A stretch of DNA of 64,000 bases, taken from assembly GCF_000808535.1 (NCBI RefSeq), contig NZ_JWLV01000013.1:1-64000 (forward strand), given 5' to 3'. This document shows positions 1 to 12,912 of this stretch, piece by piece. The notes below the pieces were generated by a model, which had not been told where the DNA came from, ran no database searches, and saw only the letters and a list, made by a program, of their open reading frames with translations. Both the position numbers and the translations under genes were made by a program. Source of the DNA: Vibrio sinaloensis (lineage in GTDB: Bacteria; Pseudomonadota; Gammaproteobacteria; Enterobacterales; Vibrionaceae). Each line of letters begins with the position of its first letter. Position 1 is the stretch's first letter.

Positions 1-61
1 TTAAGTGAACGGCATTAGAGTAAATACTCTGGCTTTTGCCTTACGCTTAAACAGCTACGTT

Positions 62-2332
62 TTAGTGAACAGCCGCTTCTTTCTCGCTCAGATACTCAAA
101 CTTGAGTTCTTCACCTTTCAGATTGACTTTCACTGTACCGCCATCGACTAAGCAACCAAACAGCAACTCATTCGCCAACGGCTTCTTGAGTTTCTCTTGG
201 ATGACTCGTCCCATTGGTCGGGCGCCCATCGCTTTGTCGTAGCCTTTCATCGCCAACCAGTGGCGAGCATCATCTGAAACTTCCAGTGACACACCGCGAA
301 CATCCAGTTGAGCCTGCAACTCGACAATGAACTTATCCACCACCTGATGAATAACATGCTCATCTAGGCTATTAAACCAAATGATGTTATCCAAACGGTT
401 ACGAAATTCCGGTGTGAACACTTTCTTAATTTCTGACATCGCATCATGGCTGTGATCTTGCTGGATCAGACCGATCGATTTCTTCTCAGTCATTTGTACG
501 CCAGCATTGGTTGTCATCACCAATATGACATTACGGAAATCAGCTTTACGTCCATTGTTGTCTGTAAGCGTACCGTTATCCATAACTTGAAGGAGCAAGT
601 TAAAGATGTCTGGGTGCGCTTTTTCGATCTCGTCTAGCAACACGACGGCATGAGGGTTCTTAATGACCGCATCAGTCAGCAAACCACCTTGGTCGTAACC
701 GACATAACCTGGAGGCGCACCGATCAATCGGCTTACAGAGTGGCGCTCACCATACTCAGACATATCAAAGCGCAATAGCTCGATGCCAAGCAGTTTGGAA
801 AGTTGTACCGTCACTTCCGTTTTACCCACCCCTGTAGGGCCAGCAAACAAGAAAGAGCCGACTGGTTTATTCTCGGCACCCAGCCCCGCACGGGTTAACT
901 TAATCGCCTCACTTAGCACATCAATCGCATCATCTTGCCCAAATACCAACATCTTCATCTTCTCATCAAGATTTTTTAGGATCTCTTTGTCTGATGAAGA
1001 CACTGACTTCTCGGGGATACGCGCCATTTTAGCGACCATGGCTTCAATATCAGCGACGCCGACCGTTTTCTTACGACGACTTGCTGGCGCTAAACGGCTA
1101 CGAGCTCCCGCTTCATCAATAACGTCGATAGCCTTATCCGGCAGGTGGCGTTCATTAATGTATTTGGCAGACAGCTCAACCGCGGCACGAAGTGCTTTGT
1201 TGGTATAACGAACTTCGTGGTGCGCTTCATACTTGGTTTTAAGACCCATCAAAATCTTGGTCGTGTCATCAACCGAAGGTTCAACCACGTCAATCTTTTG
1301 GAAACGACGGGACAACGCACGCTCTTTTTCAAAGATGTTGCTGTATTCTTGGTATGTAGTCGAACCAATACAGCGGAGTTTGCCACTACTTAGAAGAGGC
1401 TTGATTAGGTTTGCTGCATCGACTTGCCCGCCTGACGCAGCACCCGCACCAATGATGGTATGGATTTCATCAATGAAAAGAATCGCATCGTCTTCTTTTT
1501 CTAGCTGCTTGAGAATCGCTTTAAAACGTTTCTCAAAGTCACCACGGTATTTCGTACCTGCGAGCAAAGAACCGATATCTAGCGAGTAAATTACGCTATC
1601 TTGGATGATTTCAGGTACTTGCCCTTCTACAATTCTCCACGCTAAACCTTCCGCAATGGCAGTTTTACCGACCCCAGCTTCACCAACCAAAAGTGGGTTG
1701 TTTTTGCGGCGACGACACAAGACTTGAATTGTTCGCTCAAGCTCTTTATCGCGACCAATCAATGGATCAATTTGGCCTTGCTTAGCCACTTGGTTTAGGT
1801 TTGTAGCAAAACTTTCTAAACGCTCCTCAGAGCCGCTTTCTTCAACATTATCACTGCTGAATGAGTCATGGGATGAGGCATCATCGCCTGCACTAGAGGC
1901 CTTAGTGATGCCGTGGGAAATGAAGTTAACGATGTCTAAACGACTAACATCATTCTTCTTGAGTAAGTAGGCAGCGTGAGACTCTTGTTCGCTAAAAATA
2001 GCGACCAAAACGTTAGCGCCAGTCACTTCGCTTCGACCAGAAGATTGGACGTGGAAAACCGCTCGCTGTAGCACACGTTGAAAGCTCAGCGTTGGTTGGG
2101 TTTCTCGAGTCTCATCATTTTCTGGGATAAGAGGCGTTGTTTGGTCAATAAAAATATCGAGCTCATTTCTGAGAGCCTCAATATCGGCCTGACAAGCTTG
2201 AAGAGCTTCTCTAGCTGCATCATTTTCCAGCAATGCTAGCAGGAGGTGCTCGACAGTCATAAACTCATGTCGCTTGTCTCGAGCTCGAGAGAACGCACTG
2301 TTCAGGCTCGACTCTAATTCTTTATTTAGCAT
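62..2332 (-). CDS. clpA: ATP-dependent Clp protease ATP-binding subunit ClpA
   Basis: AAA+ unfoldase that feeds substrates to ClpP in the cytoplasm. The N-domain (about residues 1-140) is followed by AAA1 with Walker [14 protein letters not shown] and Walker [13 protein letters not shown], then AAA2 with Walker [11 protein letters not shown]. The ClpP-contacting loop IGL is visible in KKSIGLIQ. I chose ATG 2332 (756 aa) because it follows the strong Shine-Dalgarno GAAGGAGG; a start 13 codons upstream has none and adds residues foreign to the family. It lies 42 nt after clpS, so the pair is probably one operon. ClpS redirects ClpA to N-degron substrates. Family assignment is secure. Confidence 0.98.
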   Translation of the reverse strand: MLNKELESSLNSAFSRARDKRHEFMTVEHLLLALLENDAAREALQACQADIEALRNELDIFIDQTTPLIPENDETRETQPTLSFQRVLQRAVFHVQSSGRSEVTGANVLVAIFSEQESHAAYLLKKNDVSRLDIVNFISHGITKASSAGDDASSHDSFSSDNVEESGSEERLESFATNLNQVAKQGQIDPLIGRDKELERTIQVLCRRRKNNPLLVGEAGVGKTAIAEGLAWRIVEGQVPEIIQDSVIYSLDIGSLLAGTKYRGDFEKRFKAILKQLEKEDDAILFIDEIHTIIGAGAASGGQVDAANLIKPLLSSGKLRCIGSTTYQEYSNIFEKERALSRRFQKIDVVEPSVDDTTKILMGLKTKYEAHHEVRYTNKALRAAVELSAKYINERHLPDKAIDVIDEAGARSRLAPASRRKKTVGVADIEAMVAKMARIPEKSVSSSDKEILKNLDEKMKMLVFGQDDAIDVLSEAIKLTRAGLGAENKPVGSFLFAGPTGVGKTEVTVQLSKLLGIELLRFDMSEYGERHSVSRLIGAPPGYVGYDQGGLLTDAVIKNPHAVVLLDEIEKAHPDIFNLLLQVMDNGTLTDNNGRKADFRNVILVMTTNAGVQMTEKKSIGLIQQDHSHDAMSEIKKVFTPEFRNRLDNIIWFNSLDEHVIHQVVDKFIVELQAQLDVRGVSLEVSDDARHWLAMKGYDKAMGARPMGRVIQEKLKKPLANELLFGCLVDGGTVKVNLKGEELKFEYLSEKEAAVH

Positions 2333-2374
2333 AAGTACCTCCTTCAACAACAACTCAGGTTGTACGAACAAACC

Positions 2375-2695
2375 TCACGCTTGTTCCATTGTACAAAGCA
2401 AAGGATGCTCATTTTCCTTGGAATACATCGTGACTTGGGCCACTTTGGTTTCAGCAACTTCTGCAGTATATGTGCCACAAATCGCTTTCCCTTCATAATG
2501 CACTTGGAGCATCACCTGGGTTGCTTTGTCCGCATCCATTGAAAAAAAACGTTCCAGAATTTCAATTACAAAGTCCATCGGCGTGTAGTCATCGTTATTT
2601 AGTACGACGTTATACATGGATGGTGGTTTAACTTTTGTTTTTTCTAACTCCAGTAAATCTGAGTCTGGAGTCACCCATTCAAAATGCTTGCTCAT
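2375..2695 (-). CDS. clpS: ATP-dependent Clp protease adaptor ClpS
   Basis: Small adaptor (106 aa) that binds N-terminal Leu, Phe, Tyr and Trp degrons and delivers them to ClpA. The ClpS core is complete: the [11 protein letters not shown] segment that lines the N-degron pocket, the [13 protein letters not shown] helix, and a flexible N-terminal arm of about 25 residues that ClpA engages. It is the first gene of a clpS-clpA unit and is divergent from cspD. The transferases that create its substrates, aat and bpt, are also in this window near 41 kb. Confidence 0.97.
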   Translation of the reverse strand: MSKHFEWVTPDSDLLELEKTKVKPPSMYNVVLNNDDYTPMDFVIEILERFFSMDADKATQVMLQVHYEGKAICGTYTAEVAETKVAQVTMYSKENEHPLLCTMEQA

Positions 2696-3160
2696 GATCT
2701 ATCAACGTTGATGTACGACTTGCTTTAATTTTACCACTATAGTGAGCAGAAGTTTTGAATTTAGCTCTTAGATTTTGGGGCATAAATCGATAAGAAACGT
2801 TTTGCCCTTACTTAGAGACTAATGCAGCAATTGAGTGGCTGCAAATAAAAGATTCTTCCGGTTTGGATTTATCTATCTAATTGATTAAAAAGAAACCAAA
2901 AACCATTCAAGACAAAAATGGGTTACACGTGAATATCGCTCACATAGTTATAAAAATGTAAATCTCAAAAGTGATTTGTTTGCAAATATGTAGAGTCTAA
3001 GACCTTTTTCTTATTGACTGTGCTCAATCATTGGCTAAATTGGTCAAATAGTGACTGAAAATTTGGCAGCGGCTGAATGGAAATTCACTTTTTGTTCACA
3101 ATGGAAGAACTGTGAACGTTCAAACAACATCAGTAACAAAATGCATGAGGGATGTATAGC
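2696..3160. other. clpS-cspD divergent intergenic region (465 bp)
   Basis: AT-rich gap holding the promoters of the clpSA and cspD units. I see no convincing gene and no promoter I would place with confidence. It contains a short inverted repeat, TGCAGC/GCTGCA (2823-2843), and the stronger cspD leader palindromes listed separately (3094-3122). A 108-codon minus-strand ORF crossing this gap and cspD looks like a shadow. Confidence 0.6.
3094..3122 (+). repeat. cspD leader inverted repeat and palindrome
   Basis: GTTCACA (3094-3100) and TGTGAAC (3111-3117) form a perfect 7-bp stem with a 10-nt loop. The right arm overlaps a second perfect palindrome, TGAACGTTCA (3113-3122). The cspD ATG is 38 nt further on. 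The two structures are mutually exclusive, so this could be a protein operator or an RNA switch in the 5' leader. The arms point the wrong way for a CRP site. Confidence 0.5.
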
Positions 3161-3382
3161 ATGGCTACAGGTACAGTAAAATGGTTTAACAACGCCAAGG
3201 GATTTGGTTTTATCTGTCCAGAAGGTGAAGACGGGGATGTGTTTGCACACTACTCCACAATTCAGATGGATGGTTATCGTACTCTGAAAGCAGGCCAACA
3301 AGTCAACTTTGAAGTGGAAGAAGGTCCAAAGGGTTCTCACGCAAGTGTTGTAACACCAGTGGAAGCTCAACTAGCTAAATAA
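3161..3382 (+). CDS. cspD: Cold shock-like protein CspD
   Basis: Single cold-shock domain (73 aa) with RNP1 KGFGFICP and RNP2-like DVFAHYS motifs, which bind single-stranded nucleic acid. In Enterobacteria CspD is a stationary-phase inhibitor of DNA replication rather than a cold-induced chaperone, and the position divergent to clpS-clpA matches cspD. ATG 3161 is preferred over ATG 3152 because GAGGG at 3147-3151 gives 9-nt spacing; the earlier ATG abuts it. A strong terminator follows. Confidence 0.93.
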   Translation: MATGTVKWFNNAKGFGFICPEGEDGDVFAHYSTIQMDGYRTLKAGQQVNFEVEEGPKGSHASVVTPVEAQLAK

Positions 3383-3426
3383 CCGCTGCCATAGTGAAAT
3401 AACCACTAAACACATATATCAGTAAA

Positions 3427-3455
3427 GAAAAAACCCGCTAAGTAGCGGGTTTTTT
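3427..3455. terminator. Bidirectional rho-independent terminator, cspD/icd
   Basis: AAAAAACCCGCT, loop, AGCGGGTTTTTT: a GC stem flanked by A and T runs, so it can work in both directions between the convergent cspD and icd genes. Confidence 0.9.
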
Positions 3456-3472
3456 GTTGTTCTAAACCACCA

Positions 3473-5707
<2,235 letters not shown>

Positions 5708-5987
5708 CTATTGTTCTGACTGGACCGTTGGTGATTGGTCCTATGTGTGTGTTCGCTAACAAGTTATGAATAATCCCCTCACTTGTTGCGCTTTGCCCGT
5801 CTCTTTATTTTTTCGTCGCCAGCGTGCGACATCCTTGAGAGCGTTTCGTTATAATTAAACAAATTTGGCAGAATAGTCTATTATCTTGTTCGCCAATCCT
5901 GTTTTTGGGCGCGCAAATGGTAGCTTATTCCGCACTTGGTTAAAAGTTTTACCCACACTTCATTTACATTTTTGCAAGGTAGTTAAC

Positions 5988-6683
5988 ATGTCACCACGCT
6001 CACGTCGTGAGTCTAGCTCTTCGTCCGTTCGGAATGGAAAACCCGGTTTTAAACGTCCATCTAGTCACAAAACAAGCACTAAGCATTCTTCGCGCAATCG
6101 CAAAAAAACCGCCAGCAGTAAACCCAAAATCGCGCCAGAGGATCGCAAGGTGATCGCGTTTAACAAGCCATTTGATACCTTAAGCCAATTTACAGATGGA
6201 GACGGGCGCAAAACCCTAGCTGACTTTATTCCAGTGAAAGATGTTTATGCCGCGGGCAGACTGGATCGAGACAGTGAAGGATTGTTGATTCTCACCAATG
6301 ATGGCGTTCTCCAAGCGAAATTAACTCAGCCGAAATCCAAATCTCCAAAAACGTATTGGGTGCAAGTTGACGGCGCTCCGTCAGAAGCCGATTTAGACAA
6401 ACTGCGAAAAGGGGTAGAACTAAAAGATGGTATGACACTCCCCGCTCAGGTCGAGGTGATGGAAGCCCCTGAAATTTGGGAGCGTAACCCGCCAGTGCGT
6501 TTCAGAGCGAACATTCCAACCACTTGGTTAGCGATCACCATCATTGAGGGACGAAATCGACAAGTTCGTCGTATGACCGCCAATATCGGCTTCCCTACGC
6601 TGCGTTTGATTCGCTACTCGATGGGGGACATCAAGTTAGGTGATTTACAACCTGGTGAATGGAAAGAAGTACACGTCGAGTAA
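5988..6683 (+). CDS. rluE: 23S rRNA pseudouridine(2457) synthase RluE
   Basis: RsuA/RluB/E/F-family pseudouridine synthase. The catalytic aspartate lies in [17 protein letters not shown], and the C-terminal [10 protein letters not shown] motif is complete. No S4 domain precedes the catalytic domain, as in RluE; instead there is a basic Ser/Arg/Lys-rich tail of about 50 residues, probably disordered and RNA-binding. I chose ATG 5988 (231 aa) after GCAAGG; the open frame extends 34 codons upstream but without family-like sequence. Its end lies 13 bp from the convergent diguanylate cyclase gene. Assignment to RluE over RluB/F rests on the missing S4 domain and the icd neighbourhood. Confidence 0.88.
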   Translation: MSPRSRRESSSSSVRNGKPGFKRPSSHKTSTKHSSRNRKKTASSKPKIAPEDRKVIAFNKPFDTLSQFTDGDGRKTLADFIPVKDVYAAGRLDRDSEGLLILTNDGVLQAKLTQPKSKSPKTYWVQVDGAPSEADLDKLRKGVELKDGMTLPAQVEVMEAPEIWERNPPVRFRANIPTTWLAITIIEGRNRQVRRMTANIGFPTLRLIRYSMGDIKLGDLQPGEWKEVHVE

Positions 6684-6696
6684 GAGTTAAACACCG

Positions 6697-7731
6697 TCAA
6701 GAAAGCACTTCTCCTTGATAGTAAGTGCTTCTCTTGCCCGCTTTTTTTGCAAGATAGAGATCGTGATCCGCGTTCGACAGAGTCTTATCTAACCCTTTAT
6801 TTTTCAAGTACTGATCAATGCCAGCGCTAAAAGTCACCTCAAGTTCGTTACCCTGAAAAAGAATTGGTTTTGCAACGATGCAGCCCTGCAACTTGTGTGC
6901 AAGAGTAGAAAGCCCTTGATGCTTGACGATCTTATTAGGGAGCACCAAGACAAACTCTTCACCTCCCATACGAAAAATATTTTGCTCTCCAACCAAGCTC
7001 GATAAACGGCTAACGACTTGTTTTAGTACATCATCCCCCGCCGCATGACCGTAACTGTCATTGATAACCTTAAAATCATCAATATCCAACGTTAATAAAT
7101 AACTTCCATTGAGTTGTTCCCCTTTTTGGTCAAAGGTGGTGACAAGTGACAGACGGTTCTGTGCCCCGGTCAAAGCATCTTGATGGGCAAGAGAGTTCAG
7201 CCTATCCACGCCTTTCACCCTGCTATCTTCATAGACATGGGATATGGTCCAGACAAAAACATAGGCAAGGACAAAGTTGAGGAAAACGGCAGGTCGCATC
7301 AATTGCGAGTCAGTCATTGCGCTGTTAAGCACCAAGAGTTCGATAAGAAGACAAATCAAGCTCCAGTAGAAGCCAACACGCAACCCAAGAGCTAAGTAGA
7401 AAACGGTTGGTAACGCTATTGCCCACAAGTAAACGGAGCTCTCTATACGACTGGCATAAGTGCCGTAGCAGATCAAAGCGGTGAGGACCGCGCAATGAAA
7501 GACAAGAAACCAACTTGGCGGCTCATTCCTCCAGACATACCAAAGCATTGAAAACGATGCAATCGAGTAAACAATTTCGATCATGCCCAGCGTATTGGCT
7601 CGAGCGTCAAAATAGAAAAGATTCGCGAGCCCAAACAACAAACCAACGATTCCAAGAACGACACACATACCGATTAGTACTTTGCGCCTCAATTGATGCG
7701 TGGCATTACAGTGAACTGGGTGGTTACTCAT
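6697..7731 (-). CDS. Membrane-bound diguanylate cyclase (GGDEF)
   Basis: Makes c-di-GMP from two GTP. The N-terminal half (about residues 18-175) consists of several hydrophobic segments, apparently six, with short loops and no recognisable periplasmic sensor. The C-terminal GGDEF domain has an intact active site GGEEF at residues 256-260, LDIDDFKVINDSYGHAAGDD upstream and ADHDLYLAKKAGKRS near the end, so it should be catalytic. The inhibitory I-site RxxD expected just before the active site reads VGEQ, so product inhibition through that site is unlikely. The ATG start has a poor Shine-Dalgarno. The input signal is unknown. Confidence 0.9.
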   Translation of the reverse strand: MSNHPVHCNATHQLRRKVLIGMCVVLGIVGLLFGLANLFYFDARANTLGMIEIVYSIASFSMLWYVWRNEPPSWFLVFHCAVLTALICYGTYASRIESSVYLWAIALPTVFYLALGLRVGFYWSLICLLIELLVLNSAMTDSQLMRPAVFLNFVLAYVFVWTISHVYEDSRVKGVDRLNSLAHQDALTGAQNRLSLVTTFDQKGEQLNGSYLLTLDIDDFKVINDSYGHAAGDDVLKQVVSRLSSLVGEQNIFRMGGEEFVLVLPNKIVKHQGLSTLAHKLQGCIVAKPILFQGNELEVTFSAGIDQYLKNKGLDKTLSNADHDLYLAKKAGKRSTYYQGEVLS

Positions 7732-7803
7732 GTTTTTATCATTACTTGTATAGCGTTACGTATCTTTTAACACATCAGCAACAAAACTCCATACTTCAGA
7801 GAC

Positions 7804-7832
7804 AAAAAAACCGCTTCAATCGAAGCGGTTTG
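7804..7832 (-). terminator. Rho-independent terminator of aspS
   Basis: On the minus strand AACCGCTTC, short loop, GAAGCGGTT is followed by a T run, 25 nt past the aspS stop codon. Confidence 0.9.
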
Positions 7833-7856
7833 TCACAAAAAGTTTCAATGAGAAGC

Positions 7857-9635
7857 TTACTCTTCGTCTTTCTTCTCTGCAGCTTTTACGGCAATCGCTA
7901 GCTCTTCTAGAGCCGCTGGGTTAGCAAGGCTTGGTGCGTCTGTTAGTAGACACGCCGCCGCTGTTGTTTTAGGGAACGCGATAACATCACGGATGTTCTC
8001 TGTACCACATAGCAGCATCACTAGACGGTCTAGACCGAAAGCAAGGCCAGCGTGTGGAGGCGTACCGAATTTTAGAGCGTCCAGTAGGAAGCCGAATTTC
8101 AGTTGTTGCTCATCAGCTTCGATACCCAGAATGTCAAAGACTGCCGCTTGCATTTCTGCATCGTGGATACGAACAGAACCACCGCCCACTTCGTAGCCGT
8201 TTAGAACCATGTCGTAAGCGTTAGAGTTTGCCGCTGCAGGGTTCGCTTTTAGCTCTTCCGCAGTCACACCTAGAGGTGATGTGAATGGGTGGTGCATTGC
8301 GTGTAGGTTGCCTTCGTCGTCTTCTTCGAACATTGGGAAGTCTACAACCCATAGCGGCGCCCATGCGTTCTCGTCTGTCAACTCTAAATCTTTACCTAAC
8401 TTAAGACGAAGTGCGCCTAGAGCTTCAGCAACGATGTTCGCTTTGTCTGCACCGAATAGGATGATGTCGCCAGATTCCGCTTGAGTGCGATCCAAGATAC
8501 CGTTGATCACGTCTTCGCTTAGGAACTTAGCAACTGGAGATTGGATACCTTCCAAGCCTGCAGCGCGGTCGTTGACCTTCATCCAAGCTAGACCTTTCGC
8601 ACCGTAGATGCCTACAAACTCACCGTAACCGTCGATTTGCTTACGAGTCAAAGATGCACCACCAGGAACGCGGATTACCGCAACGCGACCTTTCTCATCG
8701 TTTGCAGGGCCTGAGAATACTTTGAACTCAACGTCTTTCACTAGGTCAGCAACGTCGACTAACTCTAGCGGGTTACGTAGATCTGGCTTGTCGCTACCGA
8801 AACGACGAATTGCTTCGCTGAACGGCATTACTGGGAATTCACCTAGGTCGACGCTCAGTAGCTCTTGCCACATATCGCGAACCATTTTCTCAGTCGTTGC
8901 ACGAACTTGGTCAGCCGTCATGAATGACGTTTCGATATCGATCTGAGTGAATTCTGGTTGACGGTCAGCACGCAAGTCTTCATCACGGAAACACTTAACG
9001 ATTTGGTAGTAACGGTCAAAACCAGACATCATTAGAAGCTGTTTGAATAGCTGTGGAGACTGAGGAAGCGCGTAAAAGCTGCCTTTGTGCACACGACTTG
9101 GTACTAGGTAGTCACGAGCGCCTTCTGGTGTCGCTTTAGTTAGTACTGGTGTTTCGATGTCTAGGAAGCCGTTGTCATCTAGGAAACGACGAACAAAGCT
9201 AGACGCTTTAGCACGTAGCTTGATGCGGTCGCTCATTTCTGGACGACGTAGATCTAGATAACGGTACTTCAGACGCTGCTCTTCTGAGTTCTTCTGGTTG
9301 AAGTCCAGAGGTAGCACATCTGAGCGGTTGATGATCTCAAGGCCTTTAGCGATGATTTCAACTTCACCGGTTGCCATGTCTTTGTTTACTTGGCTGTCTG
9401 GACGAACGCGAACTTCACCCGTTAGCTTGATACAGAATTCATTACGCAGTGTGTTAGCCACCTCATACGCGTCTGCCATATCTGGATCGACAACTACCTG
9501 AACAACGCCTTCACGATCTCGCATATCGATAAAAATAAGACCGCCTAAATCACGACGACGGTTAACCCAGCCGCAAAGTTCTACAGTTTGTCCTGCAAGG
9601 GACTTGTTCAGGTGACCACAGTAATGGGTACGCAT
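7857..9635 (-). CDS. aspS: Aspartate--tRNA ligase
   Basis: Class II aminoacyl-tRNA synthetase charging tRNA-Asp (592 aa, the usual bacterial length). The N-terminal OB-fold begins [20 protein letters not shown]. The catalytic core shows [20 protein letters not shown] (motif 2 region), [20 protein letters not shown] and the motif 3 segment [13 protein letters not shown], with the bacterial GAD-type insertion between. The C-terminus is rich in Lys and Glu. Monogenic with its own terminator, and divergent from yecE; aspS, yecE and cmoAB are also near neighbours in E. coli. Confidence 0.98.
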   Translation of the reverse strand: MRTHYCGHLNKSLAGQTVELCGWVNRRRDLGGLIFIDMRDREGVVQVVVDPDMADAYEVANTLRNEFCIKLTGEVRVRPDSQVNKDMATGEVEIIAKGLEIINRSDVLPLDFNQKNSEEQRLKYRYLDLRRPEMSDRIKLRAKASSFVRRFLDDNGFLDIETPVLTKATPEGARDYLVPSRVHKGSFYALPQSPQLFKQLLMMSGFDRYYQIVKCFRDEDLRADRQPEFTQIDIETSFMTADQVRATTEKMVRDMWQELLSVDLGEFPVMPFSEAIRRFGSDKPDLRNPLELVDVADLVKDVEFKVFSGPANDEKGRVAVIRVPGGASLTRKQIDGYGEFVGIYGAKGLAWMKVNDRAAGLEGIQSPVAKFLSEDVINGILDRTQAESGDIILFGADKANIVAEALGALRLKLGKDLELTDENAWAPLWVVDFPMFEEDDEGNLHAMHHPFTSPLGVTAEELKANPAAANSNAYDMVLNGYEVGGGSVRIHDAEMQAAVFDILGIEADEQQLKFGFLLDALKFGTPPHAGLAFGLDRLVMLLCGTENIRDVIAFPKTTAAACLLTDAPSLANPAALEELAIAVKAAEKKDEE

Positions 9636-9673
9636 AATGAAATTCCCAATCTCTTAAAATTTGTTGATTACTA

Positions 9674-9700
9674 TCTATCGATGTTAACGTTATCGATAGA
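9674..9700. repeat. 9-bp perfect inverted repeat upstream of aspS
   Basis: TCTATCGAT (9674-9682), 9-nt spacer GTTAACGTT, ATCGATAGA (9692-9700). It lies 39-65 nt before the aspS start in the aspS/yecE divergent gap, which is consistent with an operator or a leader hairpin. No regulator is identified. Confidence 0.5.
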
Positions 9701-9910
9701 GCAAAAGTCCATTTATACGCTGAAAGTGGGATGAAATCGACCACCTAGCGTACAATTTATTGCGATTTATTATCCATTGATGCTTTTTAAACCAATAACG
9801 GCTTAAAACAGTCGCAATATGGAAAAATAGCTGCAGATTATAGCCTTATTGCAAGCCTCTGGGCAAAGCTCTGATGAGCTAAAAATAGACACTCACAACG
9901 ATAACGAGAT

Positions 9911-10792
9911 ATGGACAGTTTACCCCTTCGACTTGGCCTCACAATGTGGTCGCACAACAACTGGCAACAAAGCTTTTACGGCAGCGGTACCAAGCCTGCC
10001 GAACGCCTTGAAAAGTACGCGCAGGTATTCCACACCGTTGAGGGGAATACCACCTTTTACGCTACGCCAAGTTCAAGTACGGTGAACAACTGGAAAGCCG
10101 CCACCCATGAAGACTTCCGTTTCACCTTTAAATTGCCGCAAGCGATAACCCACCAACACATGTTGAAAGGCTGCCAAGCTCAGTTAAAAGAGTTCATGCA
10201 AATTATGGCACCTCTACACGAGCGCATAGGTCAGTGGACGATTCAACTGCCAGCCGCATTTGGCCCACAAAACTTGGATACACTGAAACGTTTTTGCACC
10301 TTATTCCCACCCAATTTTCCAATCGGTATCGAAGTACGTCACCCCGATTTTTTTGCCAAAGGGGACGCAGAAAAAGCACTCAACCAGTGGTTAATAGAGC
10401 AACAATACGACCGGATTATTATGGATAGCAGGCCTGTTTTTTCAGAGCAAATCACGCCCTCGCATCCGCACTATGAATCGCTATTGGACGCGCAAAAGAA
10501 AAAACCCAAAGTCCCTGTACACGCCATAGCCACATCCGACCATCCAATGATTCGTTTTATTGGCCACCCTGTAGACGAGAAGAACGATAGTTTTTTCTCA
10601 CCTTGGCTAACGAAACTTCCTGAGTGGATAGCGCAGGGAAAACAGCCGTACTTATTCATCCATACATCGGATAACTTGATCGCCCCAGAGTTGGCTCTCA
10701 AACTCTATCAACGATTGCAGCAACACTGTCAATTACCCAATTTAACTCGCTTTCCAGCAGACGATGGCAACACTCAAATACAGATGTTCTAA
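9911..10792 (+). CDS. yecE: YecE family protein (DUF72)
   Basis: 293-aa DUF72 protein with a TIM-barrel-like fold and unknown biochemical function. The family's opening LRLGLTMWSHNNWQQSFYG, the segment YAQVFHTVEGNTTFYATPS and the central FTFKLPQAITHQHML are all present. No signal peptide or membrane segment, so cytoplasmic. It sits between aspS and cmoAB as in E. coli, which suggests a link to translation or tRNA, but that is inference from context only. A terminator follows, so cmoA probably has its own promoter. Confidence 0.88.
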   Translation: MDSLPLRLGLTMWSHNNWQQSFYGSGTKPAERLEKYAQVFHTVEGNTTFYATPSSSTVNNWKAATHEDFRFTFKLPQAITHQHMLKGCQAQLKEFMQIMAPLHERIGQWTIQLPAAFGPQNLDTLKRFCTLFPPNFPIGIEVRHPDFFAKGDAEKALNQWLIEQQYDRIIMDSRPVFSEQITPSHPHYESLLDAQKKKPKVPVHAIATSDHPMIRFIGHPVDEKNDSFFSPWLTKLPEWIAQGKQPYLFIHTSDNLIAPELALKLYQRLQQHCQLPNLTRFPADDGNTQIQMF

Positions 10793-10818
10793 ACTGAATG
10801 ACCGCAAAGCATGACATA

Positions 10819-10851
10819 GGCGCGAATTTCCCCTAAAATACGCGCCTTTTT
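10819..10851 (+). terminator. Terminator after yecE
   Basis: GGCGCG (10819-10824), 16-nt loop, CGCGCC (10841-10846) and five T. It separates yecE from cmoA. Confidence 0.75.
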
Positions 10852-10900
10852 AATGTCTGTAGACCACGCAAACTTCGTGTTTGTGCCTGATGAGAAATGA

Positions 10901-11641
<741 letters not shown>

Positions 11642-11699
11642 AAACAGAACACAGCCCGCTCTTTGCTATATTTTTTAATTACTTACTCAGTGAAAAACT

Positions 11700-12671
11700 A
11701 TGTTTAATTTTGCTAATTTTTATCAGTTAATCGCGCAAGACACGCGTCTTCAGCCGTGGCTAAATGTACTACCTCAACAATTAACCGATTGGGCAAACGC
11801 AGAACATGGCGATTTTGGTCGCTGGGTAAAAGCACTCAACAAAATCCCTGAAGGGTCGCCTGATCAGATCGACATCAAGAACTCCGTCACCATCGCCAAT
11901 GATGTACCATTCCACACTGGTGAATTAAAAAAGCTGGAGAACCTGTTGCGCACTTTTCATCCATGGCGTAAAGGTCCTTACACCGTGCACGGCATTCATA
12001 TTGATACTGAATGGCGCAGTGACTGGAAATGGGATCGCGTGCTGCCGCATATCTCACCTCTTAAAAACCGCAGCGTATTGGATGTTGGCTGTGGCAACGG
12101 CTACCACATGTGGCGCATGCTCGGTGAAGGCGCTCGACTCACTGTCGGTATCGACCCTTCTCACCTATTTCTTATTCAGTTCGAAACCATTCGTAAATTG
12201 ATGGGGGGCGATCAACGCGCTCACTTATTACCCCTTGGTATTGAGCAACTACCTAAACTTGAGGCATTTGATACCGTCTTTAGTATGGGCGTGCTTTACC
12301 ATCGAGTCTCTCCTCTTGAGCACCTTATCCAACTTAAAAACCAACTCGTATCTGGCGGAGAACTGGTACTTGAGACGCTCGTCATCGAAGGAGATGAGAA
12401 TGCGGTGTTGGTCCCAGTCGATCGCTACGCTCAGATGCGTAATGTCTACTTCTTCCCTTCAGCGCGTGCGTTAAAAGTCTGGCTGGAAAATGTTGGCTTT
12501 GAAAACGTACGCATTGTCGACGAAAACGTCACCACGACGGGTGAGCAGCGCACGACGGAGTGGATGACTCACAATTCGCTTCCCGACTACCTTGATCCAA
12601 ACGATCCAAGTAAAACCGTCGAAGGGCATCCCGCACCTCGCAGAGCTGTCTTGGTTGCAAACAAACCATAA
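11700..12671 (+). CDS. cmoB: tRNA U34 carboxymethyltransferase CmoB
   Basis: Transfers the carboxymethyl group of carboxy-SAM to 5-hydroxyuridine 34, giving cmo5U in tRNAs that read four-fold codon boxes. The central methyltransferase domain has motif [17 protein letters not shown]. The CmoB-specific N-terminal helical part is present (residues about 1-90), as is the segment [17 protein letters not shown]. Length 323 aa is standard. It is cotranscribed with cmoA by spacing, and the third enzyme of the pathway, cmoM, is at 22.8 kb. Confidence 0.97.
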   Translation: MFNFANFYQLIAQDTRLQPWLNVLPQQLTDWANAEHGDFGRWVKALNKIPEGSPDQIDIKNSVTIANDVPFHTGELKKLENLLRTFHPWRKGPYTVHGIHIDTEWRSDWKWDRVLPHISPLKNRSVLDVGCGNGYHMWRMLGEGARLTVGIDPSHLFLIQFETIRKLMGGDQRAHLLPLGIEQLPKLEAFDTVFSMGVLYHRVSPLEHLIQLKNQLVSGGELVLETLVIEGDENAVLVPVDRYAQMRNVYFFPSARALKVWLENVGFENVRIVDENVTTTGEQRTTEWMTHNSLPDYLDPNDPSKTVEGHPAPRRAVLVANKP

Positions 12672-12764
12672 TGATAGCTTGAGATTCACAGCCGATGATT
12701 TGACAAAGAGTTAACCCATTTTCAGCGATTAAAGGTTACTCTGCGCAAACATCGATATTTCCTA

Positions 12765-12793
12765 AATAGGGGTGCGTTGCGCCCTTATTTTTT
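12765..12793 (+). terminator. Terminator after cmoB
   Basis: An 11-pair stem with two wobbles (AATAGGGGTGC / GCGCCCTTATT), 3-nt loop, then further T residues. It ends the cmoAB unit. Confidence 0.75.
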
Positions 12794-12912
12794 GTAATCA
12801 CTTATCAATCCTTACAGGATGAGAGCTCTGTCTCAACTGTTGGTTGTGAGGGATTCGGTTAATACGCTAAACTTCTTATTTCAAACTACTTTAATCAATG
12901 TCAGGTTTATTC

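Noticed and set aside
1-70. Short near-repeat TTAAGTGAAC at position 1 and TTTAGTGAAC at the clpA end, suggestive of a mobile element edge
   Set aside because: Only about 10 bp, at the window edge with nothing to compare beyond it; part of it is clpA coding sequence. It can not support an insertion sequence call.
2928-2945. CRP-like site CGTGA...TCACA in the clpS/cspD gap
   Set aside because: The spacer is 7 nt, not the required 6, and one half has a mismatch.
3044-3370. Minus-strand 108-codon open frame over cspD
   Set aside because: Antisense to a clear cold-shock gene, no ribosome site, no family-like sequence; a shadow.
6703-6730. Hairpin AAGCACTT/AAGTGCTT at the end of the diguanylate cyclase gene as rluE terminator
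   Set aside because: Lies in coding sequence of the convergent gene with a long loop and no T run at the end.
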